A stretch of DNA of 64,000 bases. Origin: Flavobacterium sp. KACC 22761 (GTDB taxonomy: Bacteria; Bacteroidota; Bacteroidia; Flavobacteriales; Flavobacteriaceae). The position numbers were made by a program, and so were the translations under genes. Shown here one piece after another: positions 1 through 7,731 of the stretch (position 1 is its first letter; each line of letters opens with the position of its first letter). Where the stretch lies: contig NZ_CP139148.1 in the NCBI RefSeq assembly GCF_034058155.1, positions 1,178,001 through 1,242,000 of the forward strand, written 5' to 3'. The notes under the pieces are model-generated. The model searched no databases. It was not told where the DNA came from and worked only from the letters and a program-made list of their open reading frames with translations.

Positions 1-1
1 A

Positions 2-1360
2 AAAAGCATTTTGTATGTATGCAAGAAAAAAGCGGGAACTGAATATGCAATTTCTACAAATACAAACATATATGAGTACAATTTAGAGACTCAAAAAACT
101 ACAAACAGAACTGAAGATAATCTTGGTTACGATACTGCTCCGCAATTTTCTCCAACAGGAAATTTGACTTGGCTGCAAATGAAACGTGACGGTTATGAAG
201 CGGATAAAAACGACATTATTGTTGAATTCAAAGGAATTAAAACCAATTTGACTGCAAACTGGGATGGAACTGTAGATCATTTTATCTGGAGCAAAGACGG
301 TAAAAATGTATTTTTTGTTGCCGCAGTTGACGGAACAAAACAACTTTTTACAGTTAATTTCCCTGGTTTGACTAAAATGGCAATCAACGTTCGCCAGATT
401 ACAAACGGTGATTTTGATGTGAACGATTTAGTAGGTTTTTCTGGAGATGATATCATTGTTACCAGAACAGACATGAATCATGCTGCTGAGATTTATTCTT
501 ATAATTTAAAGAAAAACACTTGGAAACAAATTTCAAATGTAAATACTGACACTTATAAAACAGTAACGCCAAGTAAAACAGAAAGACGTTATGTTACTAC
601 AACTGATGGCAAAAAAATGCTGGTTTGGGTAATTCTTCCTCCAAATTTTGATGCTTCAAAAAAATATCCAACCTTGTTATATTGCCAAGGCGGACCACAA
701 AGTGCATTGACTCAATCCTATTCTTACCGTTGGAATTTCTCTTTGATGGCAGCTAAAGGTTATGTAGTGGTTGCGCCAAATCGTCGCGGAATGCCAGGAC
801 ATGGTGTTGCATGGAACGAGCAAATCAGTAAAGATTGGGGCGGACAAGTGATGGACGATTACCTTTCTGCAATTGATGATGTTGCAAAAGAAAGTTATGT
901 TGATAAAAGCCGTTTAGGATGTGTTGGTGCAAGTTACGGAGGATATTCAGTATTTTATTTGGCTGGAATACACAAAAACCGTTTCAAGACTTTTATTGCT
1001 CACGATGGCGTTTTCAACACAGTTTCTATGTTAGGAACAACTGAAGAAGTTTTCTTTAACAACTGGGATTTTGGTGGCGCATATTGGGAAAAAGACAACG
1101 CCGTTGCTCAAAAATCGTACACTACTTTCAACCCTGCAACTTTGGTACAAAACTGGAATAAACCAATTTTGATTTTCCAAGGAGGAAAAGATTACCGTGT
1201 GCCAATCGGGCAAGGACAAGAAGCTTTTCAAGCGGCACAATTAAGAGGAATCAAAAGCAGATTTGTTTATTTCCCAGATGAAAATCACTGGGTTTTAAAA
1301 CCTCAAAATGCTCAAGTTTGGCAAAGTGAATTTTTTAAATGGCTAGACGAAACGCTATAA
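2..1360 (+). CDS. S9 family prolyl oligopeptidase-type serine peptidase (C-terminal part)
   Basis: The frame is open from the window edge, so the N-terminus lies outside; about 453 residues are visible. The first part looks like blades of the N-terminal beta-propeller (repeats such as FIWSKDGKNVFF). The second half is an alpha/beta-hydrolase domain. The nucleophile motif GASYGGY lies near base 930, an Asp is in GGKDYRVP and the His is in DENHWVLKP, giving the Ser-Asp-His triad in the order expected for dipeptidyl aminopeptidase/acylaminoacyl peptidase-type S9 enzymes. The family cleaves oligopeptides, often in the periplasm, but the signal region is not visible, so location is unknown. A strong hairpin terminator follows the stop directly, so this is the last gene of its transcript. 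Confidence 0.9.
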   Translation, partial: KSILYVCKKKAGTEYAISTNTNIYEYNLETQKTTNRTEDNLGYDTAPQFSPTGNLTWLQMKRDGYEADKNDIIVEFKGIKTNLTANWDGTVDHFIWSKDGKNVFFVAAVDGTKQLFTVNFPGLTKMAINVRQITNGDFDVNDLVGFSGDDIIVTRTDMNHAAEIYSYNLKKNTWKQISNVNTDTYKTVTPSKTERRYVTTTDGKKMLVWVILPPNFDASKKYPTLLYCQGGPQSALTQSYSYRWNFSLMAAKGYVVVAPNRRGMPGHGVAWNEQISKDWGGQVMDDYLSAIDDVAKESYVDKSRLGCVGASYGGYSVFYLAGIHKNRFKTFIAHDGVFNTVSMLGTTEEVFFNNWDFGGAYWEKDNAVAQKSYTTFNPATLVQNWNKPILIFQGGKDYRVPIGQGQEAFQAAQLRGIKSRFVYFPDENHWVLKPQNAQVWQSEFFKWLDETL

Positions 1361-1380
1361 ATTACTCCTAAATATTAAAA

Positions 1381-1423
1381 ACAGCCTCAGATTTATTACA
1401 TAATCTGAGGCTGTTTTCTTTTT
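1381..1423 (+). terminator. Rho-independent terminator after the S9 peptidase
   Basis: A perfect 13-bp stem (ACAGCCTCAGATT at 1381-1393 with its complement at 1402-1414) with an 8-nt loop is followed by a T-rich run. It sits 20 bases after the peptidase stop. Confidence 0.85.
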
Positions 1424-1540
1424 AAAAACGTTGAATTATGTAACACTTTCGCCTGCATTTCTCTTTTTAAAACAGATTTTTTTAAATAAATTGCAGTGAT
1501 TTCGAATTTTACACCTTCTCAATTTCAACAATAACAATCT

Positions 1541-3982
1541 ATGGAGAGCAAAAAAAGTTATACAGCAATCAAAGTGCTCTTTAGTTATGTTGCATTATTG
1601 GCATTAGTGGTTACCGTAGGATGGTTTTTGTATTCTGAAAATGTCGTTTACAATAAATTAGAAGACAAGATTGCATTCGAAAAAACCAAAATTTTAAGAG
1701 TCAGCAAACTTTTTTCGAATGTATATAAAACAGAAAGTTTGGCACGAAAAACAATACAAACCAATTCTGATTCAGATTTTAAAAGTTATGTTATTGAAAC
1801 CGATTCGCTCCGCGCTCGAATCGATACTTTAAAACAAATTGTTACTACCGAATATCAAAAAGTTCTCTTAGACAGCGTAACGTATTTATTGGCAGAAAAA
1901 ACCAAAAATATCCAGCAACTCAAAACCATAAAAAACAAGGCCGATGATGAAGTTTCGGTAAATTCTGCTATTGATGAAATTACCAAAATGGAGTTTAAGC
2001 TTCGCAAATTAGAACTTCAGGATTTTACCAAAAATCCGAATCAGCTTGGGGCTTACCAAAAAAATGTGCTTCAAAAATATGTCGATTATCTCAATCAGAA
2101 TATTCCCGATGATAGTACAAATACGCTGAGCAAAAAAGCTTCGGATTCGATTTTGGCCAATTCCAAAAAACTTTTGAGCTCCGTAAAATTAAGAGCCGAA
2201 AAGAAAAAAGAATCTTTGAATTTTGAGGAAAACAAATTGCTGAAAAACGAAATTGCTATTTCGGAACAACTCCGAAAAGTACTCCGAATTATCGAGCGAG
2301 AAATTATCATCAACTCCATAAAAAACAATTCATTAAAAGAAAAATCACTTAAAAAAGTCAATGAAATTGTTACAGCATCGGCAATTATTGGTTTGGTGCT
2401 GACTATTTTCTTTTCTATTTTGATTGTAAGCGATTATTCAAAATCGCAGTTGTATAAAAAACAGCTTGAAATCGCGAATTTCAAAACAAAAAACCTCCTA
2501 AAAAGCCGCGAACAATTGATCTCGACCGTAAGTCATGATTTAAAAACGCCGTTGAGCACCATTGTCGGTTATTCCGAACTTTTAGGCAATTCTGATATCA
2601 ATACAAAACAGTCTTATTTCATTAAAAACATCAAAAATTCGTCTGAATACATCACACAATTGGTTCAGGATTTACTTGATTTTTCGCAAATTGAAGCAGG
2701 AAAAATTACGATTGAAAAAGTTCCGTTCCTTTTACCCGAAATAATTGATGAAGTTGCCAAAAGCATTCAAACAGTTTACAAGCAAAAAAAGATTGATTTA
2801 ATAATTAATGTTGATGAAAAACTAAATGCAAAAATTGTTGGCGATCCTTTTCGATTGAAACAAATTTTGACCAATATCATTGGCAACGCTTATAAATTTA
2901 CCGAAGAAGGCTACATCAGAATCAGTGCTTTTTTGACTGAAAAAAATGATTATTTCGCGATTACTATTGAAGATACCGGAATTGGAATTGAAAAAGGAAA
3001 CCAAAAATTTGTATTCGAAGAATTTGCGCAAGCAAATGAAAACATCGAAAAAAAATATGGCGGAACAGGTTTAGGACTTTCCATTTGCCAAAAAATAATT
3101 TCGATTCTTGGCGGAAGTTTGCAACTTGAAAGTGTTTTTGGACAAGGAAGCACTTTTGAAATTCAGTTGCCATTATTATTTGATACAAGTATAAATCCAA
3201 CCGAAGAAATCAAAAAACCTATAACTCAAAATCAAAGTATCAAGCCACAAACTTTTATTGTTATAGACGACGACATCAATCTTCTGAATTTAACGAGTGG
3301 CGTTTTAAGACAGGAAAAACATCAGGTTTTGTCTTTTAACAGTGCTAGCAAAGCTTTAGAATCTATTGAAAAAACTAGTTTTGATTTTGTAATTACCGAC
3401 ATTCAAATGCCGGAAATGGATGGCTTTATGTTTTTGAAAAAACTCAAAAGCATTTCTTTTTATCAAAATCAACCTGTGATCGCTTTGACTGGAAGAACCG
3501 ATTTAGAAACTTCGGTGTATTCAGATGCCGGTTTTACAACCGTAATCAAAAAACCATATTCGCCACGAATATTGCTGGATACAATTAGAATTATCTCCGA
3601 AAATGAAATTTTGCCAAAAGAAATTGAAAATGGTGCCACAGAAAAATCGGCTAATCAATTGTATTCTTTAGACACGCTAAAAGAGTTTTTAGCCAATGAC
3701 AAAAATGCTTTAAATGATGTTTTAAGATCTTTTATAGAAAGCACTAATGAAAATTTAGCTTCTTTAGAAAATGCAATTGCAGACGAAAATAAAGCTGAAA
3801 TAAATGCCATCGCCCATCGCATTGCTCCCATGTTCAAGCAAATTGAAGCAAATGAAATTGCACGCATTTTATTAAATTTAGAAAAAAATGAATTTGAAAT
3901 TGTCGCTATAAAAGACATTCAAACCGATTTAAAAACGAAAATCAAATCACTTTTTGAAGCCTTAGAAAAAGAAATCGTTTAA
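1541..3982 (+). CDS. Hybrid sensor histidine kinase with receiver and HPt domains
   Basis: The protein has 813 residues. A membrane segment at about 13-30, a long charged and helical sensor region (about 31-278) and a second membrane segment at about 279-297 flank an extracytoplasmic part without a recognised ligand domain. Then come HisKA (SHDLKTP, His332), HATPase with N-box Asn449, DTGIG (478-482) and GGTGLGLS (507-514), a receiver domain (phospho-acceptor Asp620 in ITDIQMPEMDG, Lys at about 670-671) and an HPt-like C-terminus with His759 in AHRIAPM. This is a complete internal phosphorelay (His-Asp-His), which needs an external response regulator as final acceptor. The convergent NtrC-type gene, which shares its last bases with this one, is the obvious candidate, but that pairing is inferred from position. 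The signal sensed is unknown. Confidence 0.93.
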   Translation: MESKKSYTAIKVLFSYVALLALVVTVGWFLYSENVVYNKLEDKIAFEKTKILRVSKLFSNVYKTESLARKTIQTNSDSDFKSYVIETDSLRARIDTLKQIVTTEYQKVLLDSVTYLLAEKTKNIQQLKTIKNKADDEVSVNSAIDEITKMEFKLRKLELQDFTKNPNQLGAYQKNVLQKYVDYLNQNIPDDSTNTLSKKASDSILANSKKLLSSVKLRAEKKKESLNFEENKLLKNEIAISEQLRKVLRIIEREIIINSIKNNSLKEKSLKKVNEIVTASAIIGLVLTIFFSILIVSDYSKSQLYKKQLEIANFKTKNLLKSREQLISTVSHDLKTPLSTIVGYSELLGNSDINTKQSYFIKNIKNSSEYITQLVQDLLDFSQIEAGKITIEKVPFLLPEIIDEVAKSIQTVYKQKKIDLIINVDEKLNAKIVGDPFRLKQILTNIIGNAYKFTEEGYIRISAFLTEKNDYFAITIEDTGIGIEKGNQKFVFEEFAQANENIEKKYGGTGLGLSICQKIISILGGSLQLESVFGQGSTFEIQLPLLFDTSINPTEEIKKPITQNQSIKPQTFIVIDDDINLLNLTSGVLRQEKHQVLSFNSASKALESIEKTSFDFVITDIQMPEMDGFMFLKKLKSISFYQNQPVIALTGRTDLETSVYSDAGFTTVIKKPYSPRILLDTIRIISENEILPKEIENGATEKSANQLYSLDTLKEFLANDKNALNDVLRSFIESTNENLASLENAIADENKAEINAIAHRIAPMFKQIEANEIARILLNLEKNEFEIVAIKDIQTDLKTKIKSLFEALEKEIV

Positions 3983-5331
3983 TCGATGTTGTATTGCTTT
4001 AATTTATTATAAAGCGTCTTTCTGGTAATTTTAAGCAGTTTTGCAGCTTCAGACTTATTGTTTTGAGTTTTTGACAAGGCGTGAATGATCGTTTCCTTTT
4101 CATTTTCTGATAGCGAAAAACTTTCCATTGTTTCCGCTGGATTTTGCTTTTGAATCTGAAAAAATTCTGCCGGAAGCACGTCACTTTCAATGTAATCTCC
4201 TCGAGTTAAAAGTGTCGCACGTTTTACGCAATTTTGAAGTTCACGCAAATTCCCTGGCCAATTGTATTTTTGAAAAATTGCCACAACTTCTGGCGAAAAC
4301 CCTATGATATCTTTATTCAATTGCTGATTGGCTTTTTCAAGAAAATAATCGGCGAAAACCATCAAATCTTCTTCTCTGTCTTTTAATGAGGGAGACAGAA
4401 TAGAAAATTCATTGATTCTATGGTATAAATCTTCTCTAAAATCGCCGTTTTTTACTGCTTCACGCAAATCTTCGTTTGTTGCCGTTATGATTCGAATATC
4501 GACGTTTATTTCTTTATTGCTTCCAACAGGTTTTATTTTTCGTTCCTGAAGCGCTCTCAAAAGTTGGATTTGGTTTTCATACGAAAGATTTCCTATTTCA
4601 TCCAAGAAAAGCGTTCCACCATTTGCGGCTTCAAAATAGCCCATTTTGTCACTGATAGCTCCGGTAAAAGATCCTTTTAAATGCCCAAAGAATTCACTTG
4701 CCGCTAATTCTTTCGGGATCGCTCCACAATCAACTGCAATAAAATTATTGTTTTTGCGAGTGCTTTGCTGATGAATACTTTTGGCTATAATTTCTTTTCC
4801 CGTACCGCTTTCGCCGATAATCAAAACCGACATATCTGTTGGACTTACCAATTGAATATGATCTAGCAATTTTCGAGAAGCAACAGAAATTCCTTTTACA
4901 AATTCATTTTCTGAAGAAACTTGTTTTTTCGTTGATTTTTTTTCTTTAGAAACAACTTCCTCAACTTCATTATTATTTTGCAATGCATTTGTAATAACCA
5001 ATAAAACCTCATCAGGATTGAATGGTTTCGAAATATAGTCAGCTGCGCCATTTTTGATTGCTTTTACAGCTGTATTTACATCAGAGTAGCCTGTCATCAT
5101 GATAACAGGAATTTGCGGATGCGAATTTTTAAATTCTGTCATAAGTCCTATGCCATCAGAATCTGGCAAACGAAGATCTGTCAAAATCAAATCAAACGAT
5201 TCGTTTTTGATTGCTGCTCTGGCTTCTGCCGCAGAGAAAGCTATAGTTACATCGTATGCTTTTTTTATTAGAAACTTCTCTAATAATTTGCAAAACGAAA
5301 TATCATCTTCTATCAATAATATTTTTGACAT
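3979..5331 (-). CDS. Sigma-54-dependent response regulator, NtrC/AtoC type
   Basis: The protein has 450 residues in three parts. The receiver has acidic pocket EDD (8-10), phospho-acceptor Asp52 and Lys102. The AAA+ activator domain has Walker A GESGTGKE (173-180), Walker B GGTLFLDEIG (238-247) and the loop that contacts sigma-54. The C-terminal Fis-type helix-turn-helix is at about 420-446. The sigma-54 contact loop reads GSFTGA (220-225) instead of the canonical GAFTGA. The gene converges on the hybrid kinase and the two stop codons overlap by 4 bases, so together they look like a two-component pair on opposite strands. Upstream on the same strand lies the six-gene array of small secreted proteins, a plausible target by position only. 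Confidence 0.93.
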   Translation of the reverse strand: MSKILLIEDDISFCKLLEKFLIKKAYDVTIAFSAAEARAAIKNESFDLILTDLRLPDSDGIGLMTEFKNSHPQIPVIMMTGYSDVNTAVKAIKNGAADYISKPFNPDEVLLVITNALQNNNEVEEVVSKEKKSTKKQVSSENEFVKGISVASRKLLDHIQLVSPTDMSVLIIGESGTGKEIIAKSIHQQSTRKNNNFIAVDCGAIPKELAASEFFGHLKGSFTGAISDKMGYFEAANGGTLFLDEIGNLSYENQIQLLRALQERKIKPVGSNKEINVDIRIITATNEDLREAVKNGDFREDLYHRINEFSILSPSLKDREEDLMVFADYFLEKANQQLNKDIIGFSPEVVAIFQKYNWPGNLRELQNCVKRATLLTRGDYIESDVLPAEFFQIQKQNPAETMESFSLSENEKETIIHALSKTQNNKSEAAKLLKITRKTLYNKLKQYNID

Positions 5332-5385
5332 TTGTTTTTTAAGGACTTTTTTTGCTAAAATAACACTATTAAAGTTGTATTTTCA

Positions 5386-5393
5386 CAAAATTA
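5386..5393 (-). promoter_or_regulatory. Candidate -7 promoter element for the sigma-54 response regulator
   Basis: The minus strand reads TAATTTTG, an exact match to the Bacteroidota -7 word TAnnTTTG. It would start transcription about 50 bases before the ATG at 5331. No clear TTG -33 element sits 17-20 bases further up. Confidence 0.4.
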
Positions 5394-5397
5394 TGCA

Positions 5398-5433
5398 AAA
5401 AAAAAGAGACTGCTATAAGCAATCTCTTTTTCA
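5398..5433 (-). terminator. Terminator downstream of the PepSY-like array
   Basis: An inverted repeat (AAAAAGAGA ... TCTCTTTTT with inner GC/GC pairing) with A/T runs on both sides follows the last array gene on the minus strand. It separates the array from the response regulator, although read-through is possible. Confidence 0.6.
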
Positions 5434-5480
5434 CCAAAAACATAAATCTAATTCACCTAATTATATTTATAATATATTTA

Positions 5481-5777
5481 TTATATTTTCAGCCAATTGC
5501 CATTGACATCTGAGTAAACAGTAGCCTTTTGGTCCTTCACTGATATTTCTAATTTGTATTCTTTTTTCTCGTTTACATACGCTTTTTCCAACTTTGCATT
5601 TGGATAAGCAGTTTGTAGAGCAGTTTTCACAGCCGCCGGAACAGCGTCTAAAGTTACTTCTGTATATTCTGTTTGAACCGAAAGTGACATGGCTGTTTTA
5701 TTTGGAGTAGTTGCTGCATTTACGGGAACAGATAAACTCGCTAGAATAACGACTGCTGCTAGGGCTAACTTTTTCAT
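5481..5777 (-). CDS. Small secreted PepSY-like protein, array member 6 (most distal)
   Basis: The protein has 98 residues. The start is the ATG of MKKLALAAV; an upstream in-frame TTG would put three residues before the signal peptide and is unlikely. The signal peptide ends around VNA (AxA-type). The mature part carries the array signature: acidic YTEVTL, then VPAAVKTAL, YPNAKLEKAY, EYKLEI and a terminal Gly-Asn-Trp-Leu-Lys. This matches the PepSY-like (DUF2874/BLIP-like) pattern of a helix followed by beta-strands. The function of such proteins is not established; a periplasmic location is inferred. It lacks cysteine. It ends in KI where its neighbours end in KK. Confidence 0.8.
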   Translation of the reverse strand: MKKLALAAVVILASLSVPVNAATTPNKTAMSLSVQTEYTEVTLDAVPAAVKTALQTAYPNAKLEKAYVNEKKEYKLEISVKDQKATVYSDVNGNWLKI

Positions 5778-5795
5778 ATTGCTCAAGATTTCGAA

Positions 5796-6092
5796 TTATT
5801 TTTTAATAATGTTTCCAGAAGCATCTGTAAAAACAGTGTACTTTTTATCTCCACTAGAAATTTCTAGTTTGTACTCATTCTTTTCGTTTTTATATGCTTT
5901 TTCAAGCTTTGTATTTGGAAAAGATTTCTCAATCGTAGATTTTACAGCAGCCGGAACAGCATCTGCACCAATTTCAGTAAATTCATTTTGAATATGAACT
6001 GATTGTACCATTTCATTTGTTACTGCAACATTTGTTGCCTGCATTGACAAAGCTCCTAAAAGAACTGCTGCCGATAAGATTAACTTTTTCAT
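5796..6092 (-). CDS. Small secreted PepSY-like protein, array member 5
   Basis: The protein has 98 residues with signal peptide MKKLILSAAVLLGALSMQA. The mature core has FTEIGADAVPAAVKSTI, FPNTKLEKAY and EYKLEISSGDKKYTVF, and ends GNIIKK. Eighteen bases separate its stop from the next array gene, so the two are surely co-transcribed. It is closest to members 4 and 6, sharing KLEKAY and EYKLEI, while members 1-3 carry KAYKN with QYKL. No catalytic or metal-binding residues are evident. Probably periplasmic; role unknown. Confidence 0.82.
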   Translation of the reverse strand: MKKLILSAAVLLGALSMQATNVAVTNEMVQSVHIQNEFTEIGADAVPAAVKSTIEKSFPNTKLEKAYKNEKNEYKLEISSGDKKYTVFTDASGNIIKK

Positions 6093-6111
6093 AGTGGGGA
6101 TAATTTATTAG

Positions 6112-6399
6112 TTACTTTTTAAGAATGTTTCCTTGTGCGTCAGTGTAAACAGTCGATTTTACATCACGAACGATAATTTCGATTTTGTATTCTTTTTTAT
6201 CGTTTACATAAGCTTTTTCAAGTTTTACACCAGGATAAGCATTATCCAAAGCTGTTTTTATAGCTGCAGGAACAGCATCAACTTCTTTGTACTCATCTTG
6301 AAATTTTACTAATTCTGTTGTTGATCCAACAGCAATCGGTGTGGCTTGTATTGACAGTCCTCCTAAAAGGATAGCTGCCGATAATAATATCTTTTTCAT
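6112..6399 (-). CDS. Small secreted PepSY-like protein, array member 4
   Basis: The protein has 95 residues, three shorter than its siblings because the stretch after the signal peptide is trimmed. Signal peptide MKKILLSAAILLGGLSIQA is followed by EYKEVDAVPAAIKTAL, YPGVKLEKAY, EYKIEIIV and GNILKK. Spacing to member 5 is 19 bases. The same fold as the other copies is inferred from the conserved Val-Pro, Tyr-Pro and Tyr-Lys-hydrophobic-Glu positions. Function unknown. Confidence 0.82.
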   Translation of the reverse strand: MKKILLSAAILLGGLSIQATPIAVGSTTELVKFQDEYKEVDAVPAAIKTALDNAYPGVKLEKAYVNDKKEYKIEIIVRDVKSTVYTDAQGNILKK

Positions 6400-6422
6400 A
6401 ATGATAATTTTTTAGTAAGTGA

Positions 6423-6719
6423 TTATTTTTTCACCCAAGATCCATCGGCGTTAGCATATAATGATCCAACTTTGTCGCCTACAGTAATCTCTAATTTATA
6501 TTGAGAAGAAGCATTTTTGTATGCTTTGTTCAAAACTGCATCTGGATACGCTTTTTTTAGTGCATTTGTTACTGCTGTTGGAACTTCTTCATTTTTGATT
6601 TCTGTAAATTCTTCTTGGATTGAAATTGATTTTACGGTTGTAATTGCGATTGGCGAAGTTGAAGCAAATGATGTTAAACTTCCCAAAACGATAGCGGCTG
6701 ATAAAAATAAATTTTTCAT
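6423..6719 (-). CDS. Small secreted PepSY-like protein, array member 3
   Basis: The protein has 98 residues with signal peptide MKNLFLSAAIVLGSLTSFA. The core EEVPTAVTNALKKAYPDA, then NKAYKN, QYKLEITVGDKVGSLYANA and WVKK follow. It differs from member 2 at only about 15 of 98 positions, so these two are the most recent duplicates in the array. The gap to member 4 is 23 bases. Confidence 0.85.
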   Translation of the reverse strand: MKNLFLSAAIVLGSLTSFASTSPIAITTVKSISIQEEFTEIKNEEVPTAVTNALKKAYPDAVLNKAYKNASSQYKLEITVGDKVGSLYANADGSWVKK

Positions 6720-6768
6720 AGTGTGGATATTTAATAGAGTTAATTAATTTGATTGGAACAAAAAGGGA

Positions 6769-7065
6769 TTATTTTTTAATCCAAGTTCCATCTGCATTAG
6801 CGTAAAGAGATCCAACTTTGTCTCCTACTGCGACTTCTAGTTTATATTGCGATGCAGTATTTTTGTAAGCTTTGTTTAAAACTGCATCTGGATATGCTTT
6901 TTTAAGAGCATCTGTTACTGCAGAAGGAACTTCTTCTAATTTAATTTCAGTGTATTCGTCTTGAATTGAAATTGTTTTTACGATTGTATTTGCGATTGGC
7001 GAAGTTGAAGCAAATGATGTTAAACCTCCCAAAACGATTGCGGCTGATAGAAATAAATTTTTCAT
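6769..7065 (-). CDS. Small secreted PepSY-like protein, array member 2
   Basis: The protein has 98 residues and is the near-twin of member 3 (same signal peptide except Ser14 to Gly; shared AYPDAVLNKAYKN and VGDKVGSLYANADG). Changes cluster just after the signal peptide and at surface-type positions. The 49-base gap to member 3 is wider than between members 3-6 and could hold a weak internal promoter, though no good TAnnTTTG match was seen there. Confidence 0.85.
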   Translation of the reverse strand: MKNLFLSAAIVLGGLTSFASTSPIANTIVKTISIQDEYTEIKLEEVPSAVTDALKKAYPDAVLNKAYKNTASQYKLEVAVGDKVGSLYANADGTWIKK

Positions 7066-7140
7066 GATAATAGTATTTTAAAATCGTTAATTTAATTTTA
7101 GTATTTTTTATTTGTAAATACACGGAGCCTGTGGTTTAGA

Positions 7141-7437
7141 TTATTTTTGAATCCAAGTTCCGTCTGCGTTAGCAAAAAGATTTCCTTCTTTGCCTCCAAC
7201 TGTTACATCTAATTTATACTGTGCTTTTTCATTTTTATATGCTTTAGAAACTACTGCATTTGGAAATGATTTTTTTAATGCCTCAGTTATTGGAGCTGGT
7301 AATTCTTCTAATTTGATTTCAGTATATTCCTCTTGAATAGAAACTGTTTTTATAATAGAATCTTCAATTGAAGAATTTGCAGCGAATGAAGTCAAACTTC
7401 CCAAAACAATAGCGGCTGATAAGAATAGCTTTTTCAT
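7141..7437 (-). CDS. Small secreted PepSY-like protein, array member 1 (promoter-proximal)
   Basis: The protein has 98 residues with signal peptide MKKLFLSAAIVLGSLTSFA and the motifs YTEIKLEELPAPITEALKK, FPNAVVSKAYKN, QYKLDVTVGGKEGNLFANA and WIQK. It is the most diverged of the members 1-3 subgroup: Val-Pro is Leu-Pro and Tyr-Pro is Phe-Pro. A 75-base gap separates it from member 2. As first gene of the array it should sit next to the main promoter, but neither a TAnnTTTG box nor a sigma-54 -24/-12 pair could be assigned by eye. Confidence 0.82.
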   Translation of the reverse strand: MKKLFLSAAIVLGSLTSFAANSSIEDSIIKTVSIQEEYTEIKLEELPAPITEALKKSFPNAVVSKAYKNEKAQYKLDVTVGGKEGNLFANADGTWIQK

Positions 7438-7659
7438 AATGTATATTTTAGTTTTGTTTGTAGTTGTTTACGCTTTAGATAATGAAATTATTATGCCGCA
7501 AACCAAAAACTGCACTCCATATCGCTCAAACCCCTACAAATAAAGGAATTATGCTCGTCGTGACAAAAAAAAGACATTCTAAAAAAGTGTGTAATCCTAT
7601 GGAGACGTGTATAATTTTTATACACTTTTAGTGTTTCCTAACCGTTTAAAACAACAAAA

Positions 7660-7685
7660 CCCAACGAGAAATAAAACTCGTTGGG
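7660..7685 (-). terminator. Second terminator downstream of accC
   Basis: A 9-bp perfect stem (CCCAACGAG at 7660-7668 paired with 7677-7685, loop 8) is followed on the minus strand by TTTTGTTGTTTT. It lies about 20 bases beyond the first accC terminator, so the operon end is doubly terminated. Confidence 0.7.
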
Positions 7686-7700
7686 TTGAGATAAAATAAA

Positions 7701-7727
7701 AAAGGCTGCCGAAAATCGACAGCCTTT
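7701..7727 (-). terminator. Terminator of the accB-accC transcript
   Basis: A stem AAAGGCTG/CAGCCTTT with two more inner C-G pairs begins 5 bases after the accC stop on the minus strand and is followed by a T-run. Confidence 0.85.
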
Positions 7728-7731
7728 AAAA

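Noticed and set aside
1490..1520. Promoter for the hybrid kinase (TTG and TACACCTT)
   Set aside because: The -7 word matches poorly; I could not support a promoter call there.
5099..5506. 135-codon open frame on the plus strand across the response regulator start
   Set aside because: It is antisense to the receiver domain, with a low-complexity C-terminus made of the intergenic terminator region.
7438..7659. Sigma-54 promoter (-24/-12) before the PepSY-like array
   Set aside because: Checking each GC dinucleotide for a GG partner 10 bases away on the minus strand gave no match near the start, so it is not listed as a feature.
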